Positions 1-8,126 of a stretch of DNA of 31,561 nt are shown piece after piece. The translations under genes were made by a program, and so were the position numbers. This stretch comes from a virus. The notes below the pieces were generated by a model. It saw only the letters and a list, made by a program, of their open reading frames with translations, ran no database searches and had not been told where the DNA came from. Position 1 is the stretch's first letter, and the number at the start of each line of letters is the position of its first letter. Location: the IMG/VR virus record IMGVR_UViG_3300009514_000068, positions 1 through 31,561 of that record. One strand, 5' to 3'.

Positions 1-116
1 AACCCCGCGTGCGGGCGCTCGTCCCCCGTGCCGAGGAACTTACCCGCCTTGGCGTCGAACGGGGTGTCCGGCTTCCCGTGGGGTCGCGAGCGCTTCTGCC
101 TGGGGTAGAGGGGCAT
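1..116 (-). CDS. Partial hypothetical protein (C-terminus beyond window)
   Basis: An open minus-strand frame starts at ATG 116-114, sharing one base with the TAA stop of the upstream gene (TAATG), and runs off the left edge after 38 codons. It begins MPLYPRQKRSRPHGKPDTPF, is rich in Arg, Lys and Pro, and has no stop. The tight overlap is the same translational-coupling arrangement seen through the whole late operon, which is the main support. No family is recognised. By position it is probably another virion-associated protein. Confidence 0.55.
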   Translation of the reverse strand, partial: MPLYPRQKRSRPHGKPDTPFDAKAGKFLGTGDERPHAG

Positions 117-1000
117 TAGGGGGAGAACGCCTCCGCGCTGCCCGCGCCGAGGGACGCCGCGAGGGCCCCGATCTGGCTGAGGTCGGGGTAGCCGTCGGTG
201 CGCCGCTCAATGGCGCGGGCCAGCGCCTCGGTCGCCTGGTTGCGAATGGCGATCTGCTTGTCCTTGGCCCCGTGCAGGAAGTTCCGCAGCCGCTCCCGCG
301 CCTCGAGGAGCCGGGAGCGGACGGCCTTCTGCTCGTCGTAGACCTTGTGCTTCAGCTCCAGTTGCCGCTGCTCGATCGTGTCGTTCACCACGTTGAGCGC
401 CCGGGTGCGCTCCCGCTCGACCCCCGCGGAGACCACGGTCCACACCGTGGCGTTGTTCATGCCCCGGTCGATCAGGCTTTGCTGAGCCTTGCCCAGCTCC
501 GCGTCGAAGCGGGCGTTGGCCTCGGCGAGCTGGGCCGTGCCCCAGTCGTCGAGGTCCCCGGTCACGTCGGTGTCGTAGCTGGTGAAGTCGCTGGTGATCG
601 CGGTGAAGATCGCCTCGATCGCCGTCTCGTAGGTGGTGTCCGCGGTCTCCAGGGTGTTGTAGGAGTCCTCCGTCTGCCCGAGGATCTGGAGGTAGATCAC
701 GATGATGTCGTCGTAGCGCTGGTCGTTGAGCTGGCGGCCCTCGTTGTAGGCGGTGGTGTAGCTGCTGACGAGGTCGGCGAGCACCTTCTCGGGCTTGATG
801 ATCCGCCGGTAGAGGAAGTACGTGGTGGTCGCGCCGCGGGTGATCGTGCTAAAGACGATCCACCCCTGCGCGTTGAGCGACGCGACCTCGGACGGGGTGT
901 AGACGCCCACGGTGGACTCGGTGTCGTACCACCCCGACACCGACTCCGCGACCTTGGTGGTGAGCGGCGTGTCCTGAATGACTGGGATCAGCTTGTCCAT
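116..1000 (-). CDS. Putative virion structural protein, helical C-terminal half
   Basis: This 294-residue protein has no recognised enzymatic motif. The first ~60 residues look like a small beta domain (WYDTESTVGVYTP, GWIVFSTITRG). From about residue 70 it is predominantly helical, with a long charged stretch (residues ~165-275) full of Arg, Glu, Ala and Gln that looks like coiled coil (ERERTRALNVVNDTIEQRQL). A good Shine-Dalgarno (AGGAGG) lies just upstream of the ATG. It sits among tail-fibre-like genes in the late operon, so a tail or internal virion protein is the best guess. The assignment is positional, not by homology. Confidence 0.72.
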   Translation of the reverse strand: MDKLIPVIQDTPLTTKVAESVSGWYDTESTVGVYTPSEVASLNAQGWIVFSTITRGATTTYFLYRRIIKPEKVLADLVSSYTTAYNEGRQLNDQRYDDIIVIYLQILGQTEDSYNTLETADTTYETAIEAIFTAITSDFTSYDTDVTGDLDDWGTAQLAEANARFDAELGKAQQSLIDRGMNNATVWTVVSAGVERERTRALNVVNDTIEQRQLELKHKVYDEQKAVRSRLLEARERLRNFLHGAKDKQIAIRNQATEALARAIERRTDGYPDLSQIGALAASLGAGSAEAFSP

Positions 1001-1010
1001 GCGGGGCCTC

Positions 1011-1904
1011 CTACGGGGTCTCTTCCACCCAGGCCGAGGGCCCGCCCGTGCGGACGAACCAGAGGGTGCCGCTCCCTGCCGTTACCGTCGCCCATGACCC
1101 CGCGGCTGACGATTCCAACTGCTCGCCGTCGTCCATGGCCGTCGCCGACCCGTCCCACAGGATGTTAGTCCCTGCCGGAGGGTCAAAGCCCACGGTCCCG
1201 GAATCCACCTGCACGATCGTGAACGTCAGGCCAGACGCAATCGCAGGCAGCGGGAACAGAACGTCGGTCGCCCCCGCGCCGGCGTTAGTGAGCATGTCCC
1301 CCAGGTCGGTCGTCGCGAGCGCGTAGCCGGTCGTCTTGTCCTGGATACCCCGGTTCGCGCGGACAGGCACACCAACTACAAACTCGGAAGCGTCCAGCGT
1401 CCCGACGACCGTCCCGCCCGCGTGGAACTCCAGCGTGTCCGCGAGCGCCGTGGGCCGACCGATGCCGGTGTCGGCGTCCCCGCTGAAGGACAGGCCCGGA
1501 TCGTCGTCCGGGTCCGCGAGGAACTGCATCGCGTTCTGCGCCGCAAGGCCGCCCGTGCCCCAGGCGAACGTCAGCACGCCGTTGACCGTCGAGCCGAACT
1601 GATTGGCGCCGATCCGGTAGAACCCGACCCCGGTGCCGTCGTCGTCGCTGGTGAACCCCAGTGACGGGTTGGTCACCGTGCCGTCGCCGATCTGGGCCCT
1701 GGACAAGCTCAGCGTGCCCGCCCCGTCGCTGGTGATCGCCCCGTTGTCGAGGCTCAGTGAGCCGGTGCCGGTGAGGTTCACCACGGTGATCGACCCGGCC
1801 CCGTCGAACGTGACCCCCTGGTAGTTGGAGGCGGCCCAGGCCACCCCGACGAACCCGGTGAAGAGGAGCGCGCCGGCCAGGAGGAACTTGATGTCTTGCT
1901 TCAT
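1011..1904 (-). CDS. Signal-peptide-bearing tail-fibre-like protein
   Basis: The start is set at ATG 1904 (MKQDIKFLLAG), two bases after the upstream TAG; an in-frame start at 1949 would overlap that gene. The first ~26 residues form a classic Sec signal peptide: Lys, a hydrophobic core, then an AWA-type cleavage site. The body is Gly/Thr/Asp-rich beta repeats (SLSLDNGAITSDGAGTLSLS). It includes the DPGLSFSGDADTGIGRP motif, which I recall as common in tail fibre/receptor-binding proteins of environmental phages. A C-terminal module (NILWDGSATAMDDGEQ) resembles the end of the neighbouring 417-residue protein. Role inferred: adsorption or surface structure. The secretion signal is unusual for a virion protein. 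Confidence 0.8.
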   Translation of the reverse strand: MKQDIKFLLAGALLFTGFVGVAWAASNYQGVTFDGAGSITVVNLTGTGSLSLDNGAITSDGAGTLSLSRAQIGDGTVTNPSLGFTSDDDGTGVGFYRIGANQFGSTVNGVLTFAWGTGGLAAQNAMQFLADPDDDPGLSFSGDADTGIGRPTALADTLEFHAGGTVVGTLDASEFVVGVPVRANRGIQDKTTGYALATTDLGDMLTNAGAGATDVLFPLPAIASGLTFTIVQVDSGTVGFDPPAGTNILWDGSATAMDDGEQLESSAAGSWATVTAGSGTLWFVRTGGPSAWVEETP

Positions 1905-1906
1905 GA

Positions 1907-3160
1907 CTACTCCGGGTTGACCGTTCCGCCGGGGGTGTTGACCACGCACCAGTAGGTGCCATCGTGCTCCATCTCGAAGCCGCTGCCGAGGGCCCCGAGT
2001 TCCAGGCCCGTGCCCGCAGCGATCAGCCCGTTACCCCAGAGGATCTGCTCGGAGGCTTCGGGGCGGACGGTCACGAGGAAGGCCGCGGTGCGAATGAACC
2101 GGACTCGGTAGCCTGCCACGCCCGCGGGGCAGGTGAGGATCACGGCCCCGGCGGCCCCCGTGTTGGTGTGCAGGTAGTCGTACATGACCGCCGCGAGCAG
2201 CGTGTCGGTGGCCGCGTTGGCCTGGACGCCGGTGCCCTTGAGCCTGGAGATCGCGGCCTTGCGCTGGCCATGCCCAGTCCCGTCCTGGTCGAACACCAGG
2301 ATCTCGTCGGTCGGGACGAGGGCCGCGCCAATGTCCGTCGCGTCCGTGACGATCGCGTCCATCTCGTCGCGCACGGCCTTGCTGGTGGGGATCGACACGT
2401 CGCTGCCGGCGGTGAAGCCAGACGCGCTCGTGGTGACCGTCTCGCCCGCCTGGAGCGTGTCCGAGTCAGCCCACTTGGCCAGGACCCCGGCGGTGCCCGA
2501 CCCGTCGATCGCGGCCGACGCCGCCATGAAGGTGGCCAGTTGCGCGGCCGTGACCTCCTTCGGCGTGGTCCCGCCGTCGAGCAGGTAGAGGGTGTCGGCC
2601 GCGTCCACGACGCCCGAGGCGGTGAGCCCGCCGACGTAGGCCGCGAGCCCGGCGTAGACCAGGTCGATCACGTCCTGGGCGGTGACCTTCATGCCGACCC
2701 CGGCCTGGGTGATCACCATGAGGTCGGCGGCGGCGAACGCGCCGCTCCCGTCCCCGAGGCTGCTGAACTCGAGGATCGCGGCCTCCTTCTGGGCCCGGAC
2801 GTACTCGGCGAGGACCGCGGCGGTGACCGTCTTCTCAGTGGACCCGCCGTCCTTGAGGAGAAGGATGTCGGCGTCGTCGGGGGAAGCCTCGGCGACCTTG
2901 CCCCACATGATGTCGATCCCATGCTGGAGCGCGGTCTCCAGGGCCACCGGCTTCACCGTGCTGTCGGTGTCGTCGAGGATGTAGACCTTGTCCGCGGTCG
3001 CGACCCCGGCGGCCGCGGAGACCGAGGCCAGCTCGGAGAGCACGAAGGTGACGATGTTGTCGACGGTGATCCGGCGGGGGGCGGCCGCCTTGCTGGTCGG
3101 AATGATCTCGGTCCCGTCAGCCGGGGCCCCGTCCGTCATGTCGGTGATCTTGATGCCCAT
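1907..3160 (-). CDS. Tail-fibre-like protein with internal ~25-residue repeats
   Basis: This 417-residue protein starts MGIKITDMTDG, a form common in phage tail/baseplate appendages. Four or five copies of a degenerate repeat are visible: IIPTSKAAAPRRITVDNI, VYILDDTDSTVKPVALETAL, ILLLKDGGSTEKTVTAAVLA, LYLLDGGTTPKEVTAAQLA and ILVFDQDGTGHGQRKAAISR. Each is a beta strand, a D/G turn, then a T/K-x-V-T-A-x-x-L helix cap. The C-terminus (residues ~340-417) is a compact beta module ending GTYWCVVNTPGG. Start and stop overlap both neighbours (TAATG at 3160). Likely a trimeric fibre or spike component; receptor specificity cannot be read. Confidence 0.8.
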   Translation of the reverse strand: MGIKITDMTDGAPADGTEIIPTSKAAAPRRITVDNIVTFVLSELASVSAAAGVATADKVYILDDTDSTVKPVALETALQHGIDIMWGKVAEASPDDADILLLKDGGSTEKTVTAAVLAEYVRAQKEAAILEFSSLGDGSGAFAAADLMVITQAGVGMKVTAQDVIDLVYAGLAAYVGGLTASGVVDAADTLYLLDGGTTPKEVTAAQLATFMAASAAIDGSGTAGVLAKWADSDTLQAGETVTTSASGFTAGSDVSIPTSKAVRDEMDAIVTDATDIGAALVPTDEILVFDQDGTGHGQRKAAISRLKGTGVQANAATDTLLAAVMYDYLHTNTGAAGAVILTCPAGVAGYRVRFIRTAAFLVTVRPEASEQILWGNGLIAAGTGLELGALGSGFEMEHDGTYWCVVNTPGGTVNPE

Positions 3161-4755
3161 TACCGGTGCCTCCCGAGTTGGCGGGCTACCACCGCCACCA
3201 CCTCATACGACCAGGCTGTCGTCGACGAGAGCCAGATCACTGCCCATGCCCCGCGGGTACGCGGGCGCGACACTCTGTTGCGCCCTTCCGTCCACGTCCC
3301 GCTGGCCGCGGCGCTCGTCGGGTCCTGCCCGTCGAGCACCAGATTCAAGTCTGCGAGCGCGTCCTCGGCCGCCTCGGCCGCGCTCGGGCCCATGACGACC
3401 CGCCAGGTGACGGGGCCTCCGAGGTCCTCCACGACGCCGTTGATCTCGGCGAGGAGGGCGTCGCGCACGTCGTTGGCCGCGATACGGACGGGCCCGATCA
3501 GGAGGTGGCTCTCCAGGTCCTCGCCGTCGTCGTCCTCCTGCCCGTCGAGGAAGTAGCGGACGTAGCCGTCCTGGGAGGCGATCACCACGTTCCCCAGGCC
3601 CGCCTCGGCCAGGTGGGCCGCCGCGAGCGGCTGGTGGAATCGGTCGTAGCGCTGGGGCCAGAAGGCCCGGTTGTCGAGGTCGATCCACCAGTGGGTCCCC
3701 ACGCCCGGGTCCGCGGGGGTGAGGAACAGGTGGTAGCCGCGCCCCTCCGGGTCGTAAGCCATGGAGACGGTGGTCGTGCTGGTGTCGATCTCCCGGAGTT
3801 CGTCCGGGACCCGCTCGGCGCTGAAGCGGGTCGGGGCCGCCCGCGTGCCCGCCGACCAGACGTAGACCCCGTCGTGGGAGAGGAACACCAGGGTTCCGTC
3901 AGGGCTCATGGCCCAGGCGTTGGTGTCCACGATCCCCACGGAGTCGGAGACGTTCTCGAGGCGGCCCGTGGCGGGATCCCCGCGCAGGACCCACAACTCG
4001 CTGGCCGTGGCCATGACGAGGACCTGGTCGTGGATCGGGATCATGGCCGTGAGCACGTCGCCGACCACGCCCGCGTCGGAGAGCTGGCCCGCGATGGCGG
4101 CGGTCGGGTTCGCGGCGTCGGCGCCGTAGTCCCAGTCCCCTGGGTCGCTGACCCGGGAGGCGTACCACGCCTGGTCCGACCCGGCGAGGAAGATCCGGTC
4201 GCGGTAGAGGGCGATCAGGGGTTGCCCCGTGGGGACGGCCACGCTCGTGGTGGCCAGCACGGGCTCGACCACCCCAGTGGCCGGGCTGAAGACCTGGAGC
4301 GTCGTGTCGGCGAAGTACACCCGCCCGCCGCGCACGACCCCCTGGAGGGCCCCGGTCGAGACGGTGGCGGCGAAGTCGATGGTCGTGGAGCCGTCGTCGG
4401 TGACGATGTCGACCCCGTCGGGGCCCTCCAGCTCCGCCGTGGTCGTCGTGGCCACCCCGGCCCGGATGTACCCGAGGGTCCCGTCGACCACGTAGACGAG
4501 GTCGTAGCGGCGGGTCCCGCCCGAGTCGATGTAGCTGACGGGGATCAGCGCTGTGACCGACCCACCGAGGTCGGTCGGGCACAGCTTCGCCAGTCCGGGG
4601 CGGGACCCACCCCTCCGACGAGTCTCGGAGGGGCCGACAGTCCGCACGTTCAGCGCCCAGGGAGCGCTGAACGGGCGGGTCTGCTGGCGGTAGGGACCCC
4701 GCCGCGACACCCCGGCCAGGGGGAAGGCCAGGGATTTTGTCGCGGTCCTGGGCAT
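3160..4755 (-). CDS. Putative tail/stabilisation protein, beta-propeller-like
   Basis: 531 residues. The N-terminus contains SAPWALNVRTVGPSETRRRGGSRPGL, an arginine-rich loading segment resembling the start of podoviral DNA-stabilisation/tail-needle-adjacent proteins (P22 gp10 class) in position and style. The remainder is repeated short beta strands (DLVYVVDGTLGYI, GRVYFADTTLQVFS, YRDRIFLAGSDQAWYAS, DGTLVFLSHDGVYVW, GNVVIASQDGYVRYFLDG), consistent with a beta-propeller. No catalytic motif is visible. Its place between fibre proteins supports a tail-hub or spike-base role. The P22-class link is an analogy, not a confirmed homology. Confidence 0.72.
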   Translation of the reverse strand: MPRTATKSLAFPLAGVSRRGPYRQQTRPFSAPWALNVRTVGPSETRRRGGSRPGLAKLCPTDLGGSVTALIPVSYIDSGGTRRYDLVYVVDGTLGYIRAGVATTTTAELEGPDGVDIVTDDGSTTIDFAATVSTGALQGVVRGGRVYFADTTLQVFSPATGVVEPVLATTSVAVPTGQPLIALYRDRIFLAGSDQAWYASRVSDPGDWDYGADAANPTAAIAGQLSDAGVVGDVLTAMIPIHDQVLVMATASELWVLRGDPATGRLENVSDSVGIVDTNAWAMSPDGTLVFLSHDGVYVWSAGTRAAPTRFSAERVPDELREIDTSTTTVSMAYDPEGRGYHLFLTPADPGVGTHWWIDLDNRAFWPQRYDRFHQPLAAAHLAEAGLGNVVIASQDGYVRYFLDGQEDDDGEDLESHLLIGPVRIAANDVRDALLAEINGVVEDLGGPVTWRVVMGPSAAEAAEDALADLNLVLDGQDPTSAAASGTWTEGRNRVSRPRTRGAWAVIWLSSTTAWSYEVVAVVARQLGRHR

Positions 4756-4765
4756 GGCTACCTCG

Positions 4766-5848
4766 CTATCGGCCCCAGAACTCGATCAGGAAGATCCCGG
4801 CCGTGTAGGTGGCGTCGCCACCGGTCGCGCCCGCCAGGTAGAGGTAGGAGTTGGCCGCCGGGAGCGCCGTGAAGACGGCCTCCTGGCCGGCGGTCAGGCT
4901 GCCTCCGTTGACGAGGATCGCCTGGCCGGCCAGGCCGGTGACGTCCGCGTCCTCGGTGCCGGTGGCGTCCGTCGAGGAGTAGATGTCGATGTCGGCGTCG
5001 CCCGTCGCGGGAGACTCGAAGCACTTCACCTTGCCGGCGATGATCGTGCCGTGCGTCGCAGCGGTGATCTGCCCGAAGTGGCAGTTGGCCGCGGAGTCCT
5101 CGCCGATGATGTCGTTGGCCGTGCCGCCGGAGTTGAGCCCGGTGAGGTCGATCAGGATCTTGGTGTGGAACAGGGTCCCGATCTTGTGGACCTGGTGCTC
5201 GATCACCCCGGCCCCGTCGAACCCGGTGCCGGGCACCACGTCGCGCGCCGACTGGTCGCAGACCGCGTCGATCTCCGCAGCGGTCGCCGAGACGACCACC
5301 CCGTCGTTGGCCGCGTCCGTGAGCAGCACGTTGGCGGTCGCGGCCCCCGGGTCGGGGAAGCTGAGCACCGAAGCCTGGCCCATGGCCGCGTTGCTCAGCG
5401 TGACGTTCGTGTCGGCGTCGTTGTTGACCGCGGCGATGATCAGCTTCCCGCGGGCGGCGGTCGCCGGGAAGACGTCGACCGTGCCCACGGTGCCGGAGGC
5501 CCCGGCGTCGAGGTTGACGCAGTCGAGGTTGCGGAAGTCGCCCGCGTCCTTGTTGGCGTCCACGATCACGGCGGTCGAGGCGGTGACCACCCCGGCGGTT
5601 GCCCCAATCAGGGCCTCCTGGGCCGCGGACAGCGCTGCCACCGCGTCGAAGTTGCAACTCGTGACCGACCCCTCGTTGACGTACAGCGCCGTGCCGGCGC
5701 CGCCGTCCGTGTGCATGAAGAGACACCCAGTGACGTAGCCGGCCGTCCCATCGGTGGGCACGGTGGCCCCGCTAGCCAGCCGGAGGTCGTCGCCGTCCTC
5801 GGCCTCTGGGATGGAGATGTTCAGAATCTTGCCGACACGCTTGATCAT
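4766..5848 (-). CDS. Putative virion structural (tail/decoration) protein
   Basis: 360 residues, acidic and rich in Ala, Gly, Thr and Asp, with the all-beta composition typical of virion proteins. The stretch GYVTGCLFMHTDGGAGTALY, followed by NEGSVTSCNFDAV, resembles a segment I associate with structural proteins in environmental phage genomes. Later strands (ILIDLTGLNSGG, YSSTDATGTEDAD, YLYLAGATGGDATY) suggest a C-terminal jelly-roll or fibre-like domain. It starts at ATG 5848, three bases after the stop of the 63-residue gene. No enzymatic motif is visible. Confidence 0.75.
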   Translation of the reverse strand: MIKRVGKILNISIPEAEDGDDLRLASGATVPTDGTAGYVTGCLFMHTDGGAGTALYVNEGSVTSCNFDAVAALSAAQEALIGATAGVVTASTAVIVDANKDAGDFRNLDCVNLDAGASGTVGTVDVFPATAARGKLIIAAVNNDADTNVTLSNAAMGQASVLSFPDPGAATANVLLTDAANDGVVVSATAAEIDAVCDQSARDVVPGTGFDGAGVIEHQVHKIGTLFHTKILIDLTGLNSGGTANDIIGEDSAANCHFGQITAATHGTIIAGKVKCFESPATGDADIDIYSSTDATGTEDADVTGLAGQAILVNGGSLTAGQEAVFTALPAANSYLYLAGATGGDATYTAGIFLIEFWGR

Positions 5849-5851
5849 GGT

Positions 5852-6043
5852 CTACTCCTTCGCGGGTTCTTCGCCCGCTGCTTCCCAGCGCTCAACGGAT
5901 TCGGCGACCAACCGCTCCGTCAGCTCGATTTCCTCGAGGGTGATTTGTTCACCCGACTGGAACCTCTCGATCAGGGCGACCAGCGGCGGCGCGAGCTTCG
6001 CACACCGCAGCACCAGGCCCAGGATCAGTAGTGCGATCTCCAT
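5852..6043 (-). CDS. Small membrane-anchored protein (possible lysis-cluster member)
   Basis: 63 residues: MEIALLILGLVLRC begins a short hydrophobic segment (residues ~3-25), followed by a strongly acidic amphipathic helix (SGEQITLEEIELTERLVAES, then VERWEAAGEE). One N-terminal membrane helix with a charged cytoplasmic or periplasmic tail fits many small phage membrane proteins, including holin-like and Rz-like ones. It lies next to a lipoprotein candidate and a membrane coiled-coil protein. That cluster is the only hint of lysis function; no family is recognised. Confidence 0.65.
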   Translation of the reverse strand: MEIALLILGLVLRCAKLAPPLVALIERFQSGEQITLEEIELTERLVAESVERWEAAGEEPAKE

Positions 6044-6045
6044 GG

Positions 6046-6411
6046 CTACTCCCTCTCGAAGTACTGCCGGATCCGGCTCACCACGCTGGCCACCAGCGCC
6101 ACCCCGTCAGGATAGGGCCGGTCGGCCCTCAGGGCCAGTGCCCAGGCGTGGAGGATCGCCTGCCCCTCGGTGATCGCCGAGTCGATCACCCAGACCGCGT
6201 CGGGCTCGAGCTTGTCGGCCTTGCGGAGTTCGGCGGCCACGTCTACGACGGTGGCGAAGGTGATCGCGCTGGCCTGGTACTGGTCGCCGGGGCTCGTGCA
6301 GCCGGAGAAGGCCGCGCCCATGGCGCCGGCGACGAACACGGCGACGAGCAGCCAGAGGGTGGCATAGTGCGCCGGGTGGGGGTAGGCGGGCCCGGGGTTC
6401 ACGCGGGGCAT
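6046..6411 (-). CDS. Putative phage lipoprotein (spanin-like position)
   Basis: The start is chosen at ATG 6411 (MPRVNPGPAY); a longer frame to 6564 would run through two other genes and is Arg-rich shadow. The 121-residue product has a hydrophobic segment (residues ~18-36) ending AAFSGC, with Cys38 as a possible lipobox cysteine, though Phe at -3 is atypical. The mature part is helical (ITFATVVDVAAELRKADKLE). A membrane-anchored lipoprotein beside small membrane proteins could be an outer-membrane spanin if the host is Gram-negative. If the host is Gram-positive, it may be a surface lipoprotein. Confidence 0.65.
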   Translation of the reverse strand: MPRVNPGPAYPHPAHYATLWLLVAVFVAGAMGAAFSGCTSPGDQYQASAITFATVVDVAAELRKADKLEPDAVWVIDSAITEGQAILHAWALALRADRPYPDGVALVASVVSRIRQYFERE

Positions 6412-6536
6412 GGGGGCCTCGGGAGTTTGATCTTCTTGGTCTCCTCGCGCAACTCTTCGGCGAGGTCGTCGAGGTCGGCGTCGTCGAGGGCCTCGACGAG
6501 GCATTGCGTGGCGTGCTTGCGTTCCTCTTCGGTCAT
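6399..6536 (-). CDS. Small acidic helical protein (45 aa)
   Basis: A 45-codon gene starts at ATG 6536, overlapping the TGA of the upstream membrane protein (ATGA), and ends 13 bases inside the next gene. Product: MTEEERKHATQCLVEALDD, then ADLDDLAEELREETKKIK and a Pro-rich tail. It is almost entirely amphipathic helix. Support is the 4-base overlap and the coding-like sequence; function is unknown. Confidence 0.5.
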   Translation of the reverse strand: MTEEERKHATQCLVEALDDADLDDLAEELREETKKIKLPRPPCPA

Positions 6537-6928
6537 GTGCCCCCGTTGCCCAGCTTGCGGGCAACTGCTGCGTTGATCACTTCCTGGAGCGCGCGGCTCT
6601 GTTGGCGTTCCAACTCCAGCAACTCCTGGAGCCGCTCGCACCTCGACGTACAGGTGTCGAGGTGGTCGAACCGCACGTTGATCTTGCCCCGCAGCGCCTC
6701 GAACGCGGCGTCCACGGCCGACGCGAACACGGCCAGGCTGACCGGGATCTCGGCCAGGACCTTCGCCTGCACGTCGGTGAGCCCGCCGTCCGCGGCCCGC
6801 TTGGCGAGGAGTTGCCGCACGAGCCACCCCACCGCGAGCACGAGCACGACGCACGCCGCCGAGAGCACGTACTGCGCGGTCGCGTCTCCGAGCACCTCGG
6901 CGGCCTTGGTGGGGTCGACGGGGGGCAC
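6533..6928 (-). CDS. Membrane protein with C-terminal coiled coil (holin candidate)
   Basis: The start is GTG 6928, sharing one base with the TAG of the preceding gene (TAGTG). The longer frame from 7024 is Arg/Gln-rich shadow. In the 131-residue product, residues ~17-40 (YVLSAACVVLVLAVGWLVRQ) form one transmembrane helix. A linker follows, then a coiled coil (CERLQELLELERQQSRALQE). A single membrane helix plus a coiled-coil tail is seen in some phage holins and hemolysin-XhlA-like proteins. The lysis role is inferred from topology and its neighbours. Confidence 0.68.
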   Translation of the reverse strand: MPPVDPTKAAEVLGDATAQYVLSAACVVLVLAVGWLVRQLLAKRAADGGLTDVQAKVLAEIPVSLAVFASAVDAAFEALRGKINVRFDHLDTCTSRCERLQELLELERQQSRALQEVINAAVARKLGNGGT

Positions 6929-7395
6929 TACGGCAACTGCGGCAGCAGGGCGTCCCTGTCTGCGTTGAGGGCGTCGAGGGTCGCCTGGGCCTTGACGGTG
7001 GACTTGCCGTTGGCCACCAGCCACGCAATCGCGTTCTCCACCCCAGCGATTTCAATGCTCAGCGACATGACCCGGCTGCGCAGGCTCGTCGCCGTCGTGT
7101 CGGCCAGGGCCGCGTCGATCTGCGCCTTGCCGCCAGCGCCCATCTCGACCAGCCGGTTCTCAGTCGCGTGCGCCTTGCGGTACTTCTTCGGCACGCCAGC
7201 CACGCCGCTGAGGTCGGGGTTGTAGAGGTAGGCCCCCGGGCCCCACTGGGCGTCCAGAGACGACGGGTCGGCGCTGTGGCGCTCCAGCAACTCGCCCGTG
7301 CTGGGGTTGCGCAGCGTCTTGTGGATCGCGTCCCCGGCGAAGGCCAGGCCCGCGCAGAGGCAGCAGAGGAGGGCCGCGACGGTGAGCTTGTTCAT
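6928..7395 (-). CDS. Secreted hypothetical protein
   Basis: 155 residues beginning MNKLTVAALLCCLCAGLAFA, a textbook Sec signal peptide with AFA cleavage near residue 20. The mature part has a short Pro/Tyr-rich region (WGPGAYLYNPDLSGVAGVPK) and a helical C-terminus (RSRVMSLSIEIAGVENAIAW). The ATG overlaps the preceding gene's TGA by four bases. No family is recognised. It is one of five consecutive late genes encoding apparent exported proteins, which suggests action in the envelope or on the cell surface rather than only in the virion. Confidence 0.72.
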   Translation of the reverse strand: MNKLTVAALLCCLCAGLAFAGDAIHKTLRNPSTGELLERHSADPSSLDAQWGPGAYLYNPDLSGVAGVPKKYRKAHATENRLVEMGAGGKAQIDAALADTTATSLRSRVMSLSIEIAGVENAIAWLVANGKSTVKAQATLDALNADRDALLPQLP

Positions 7396-8126
7396 TCCAT
7401 TCCTCCAGGAGCAGGCCAGACGTAAAGCGGTTTTGAGCCGTCCTTCGTGGAGCCATTGAAGTTCGTTAGGTGGTGCCCACCGACTGCATCCGGCTCTGCC
7501 GTGGATCCCGTGCCGTATAGAGGGTAAAACGCCACCAGTTTGTCAGGTAGCACATGCGCGGGGTTGGCCCCCGAAGCCAGCGACCCGGCATTGCCGGGGT
7601 TGATGTCGCTCGCATAGAAGGCCGCATAACCGACGCCACCGGAATGCGGGAGCAGCGTGGCGTTACCCCGCAACGCCCCCACGCATAGGTGTTCACACTG
7701 CGACCACGTCACGCTTTCCGTAGCGGCACTAGGGGCGCCGGTCTCCACCCCGTCCACGTAGACGGTGTGGTCGTTGGCACCCGCGCTGGCGCCGATCAGA
7801 TGCGTCCACTGGTTTACCGTGGGGTTGTCCGTGTGGTCGGTGAACGTCGCCCCGGATACCTCTTGAAGTTGCCAGCGCCAGTCAGTGGCGCCGATAGACA
7901 CCACAATGGCGTAGCGATTCGTGTTCGCGGCGTCCCCGACCGCCGCCAGGGTGCGGTTCCCGCCCGTATTGTCCACATAGCCCCAAGCAACCACGGACAC
8001 CGGGAATGCGGTGAATGGCTGTGTGCTGCTGTGGATGTATTCACTGGACGCGTCGTCGAAGAGACGCCCCGCCGACGCGCTCCCTCCCAGGGAGAGGAGC
8101 AGGAGGAGTAGAAGGGCGCGCTTCAC
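7392..8126 (-). CDS. Secreted LamG/concanavalin-like lectin-fold protein
   Basis: 244 residues from a GTG start (TAGTG overlap with the upstream stop). MKRALLLLLLLSLGGSASAG is a signal peptide. The rest matches the LamG/ConA-like jelly roll pattern: FTAFPVSVVAWGYVDNTGGN, RYAIVVSIGATDWRWQL, NQWTHLIGASAGANDHTVYV then DGVE, the last being the hallmark 'x-W-x-H-x-x-x ... YVDG' segment. A C-terminal block (LVAFYPLYGTGSTAEPDAVG) is also typical of phage LamG proteins. Likely carbohydrate binding during adsorption. Substrate unknown. Confidence 0.82.
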   Translation of the reverse strand: MKRALLLLLLLSLGGSASAGRLFDDASSEYIHSSTQPFTAFPVSVVAWGYVDNTGGNRTLAAVGDAANTNRYAIVVSIGATDWRWQLQEVSGATFTDHTDNPTVNQWTHLIGASAGANDHTVYVDGVETGAPSAATESVTWSQCEHLCVGALRGNATLLPHSGGVGYAAFYASDINPGNAGSLASGANPAHVLPDKLVAFYPLYGTGSTAEPDAVGGHHLTNFNGSTKDGSKPLYVWPAPGGME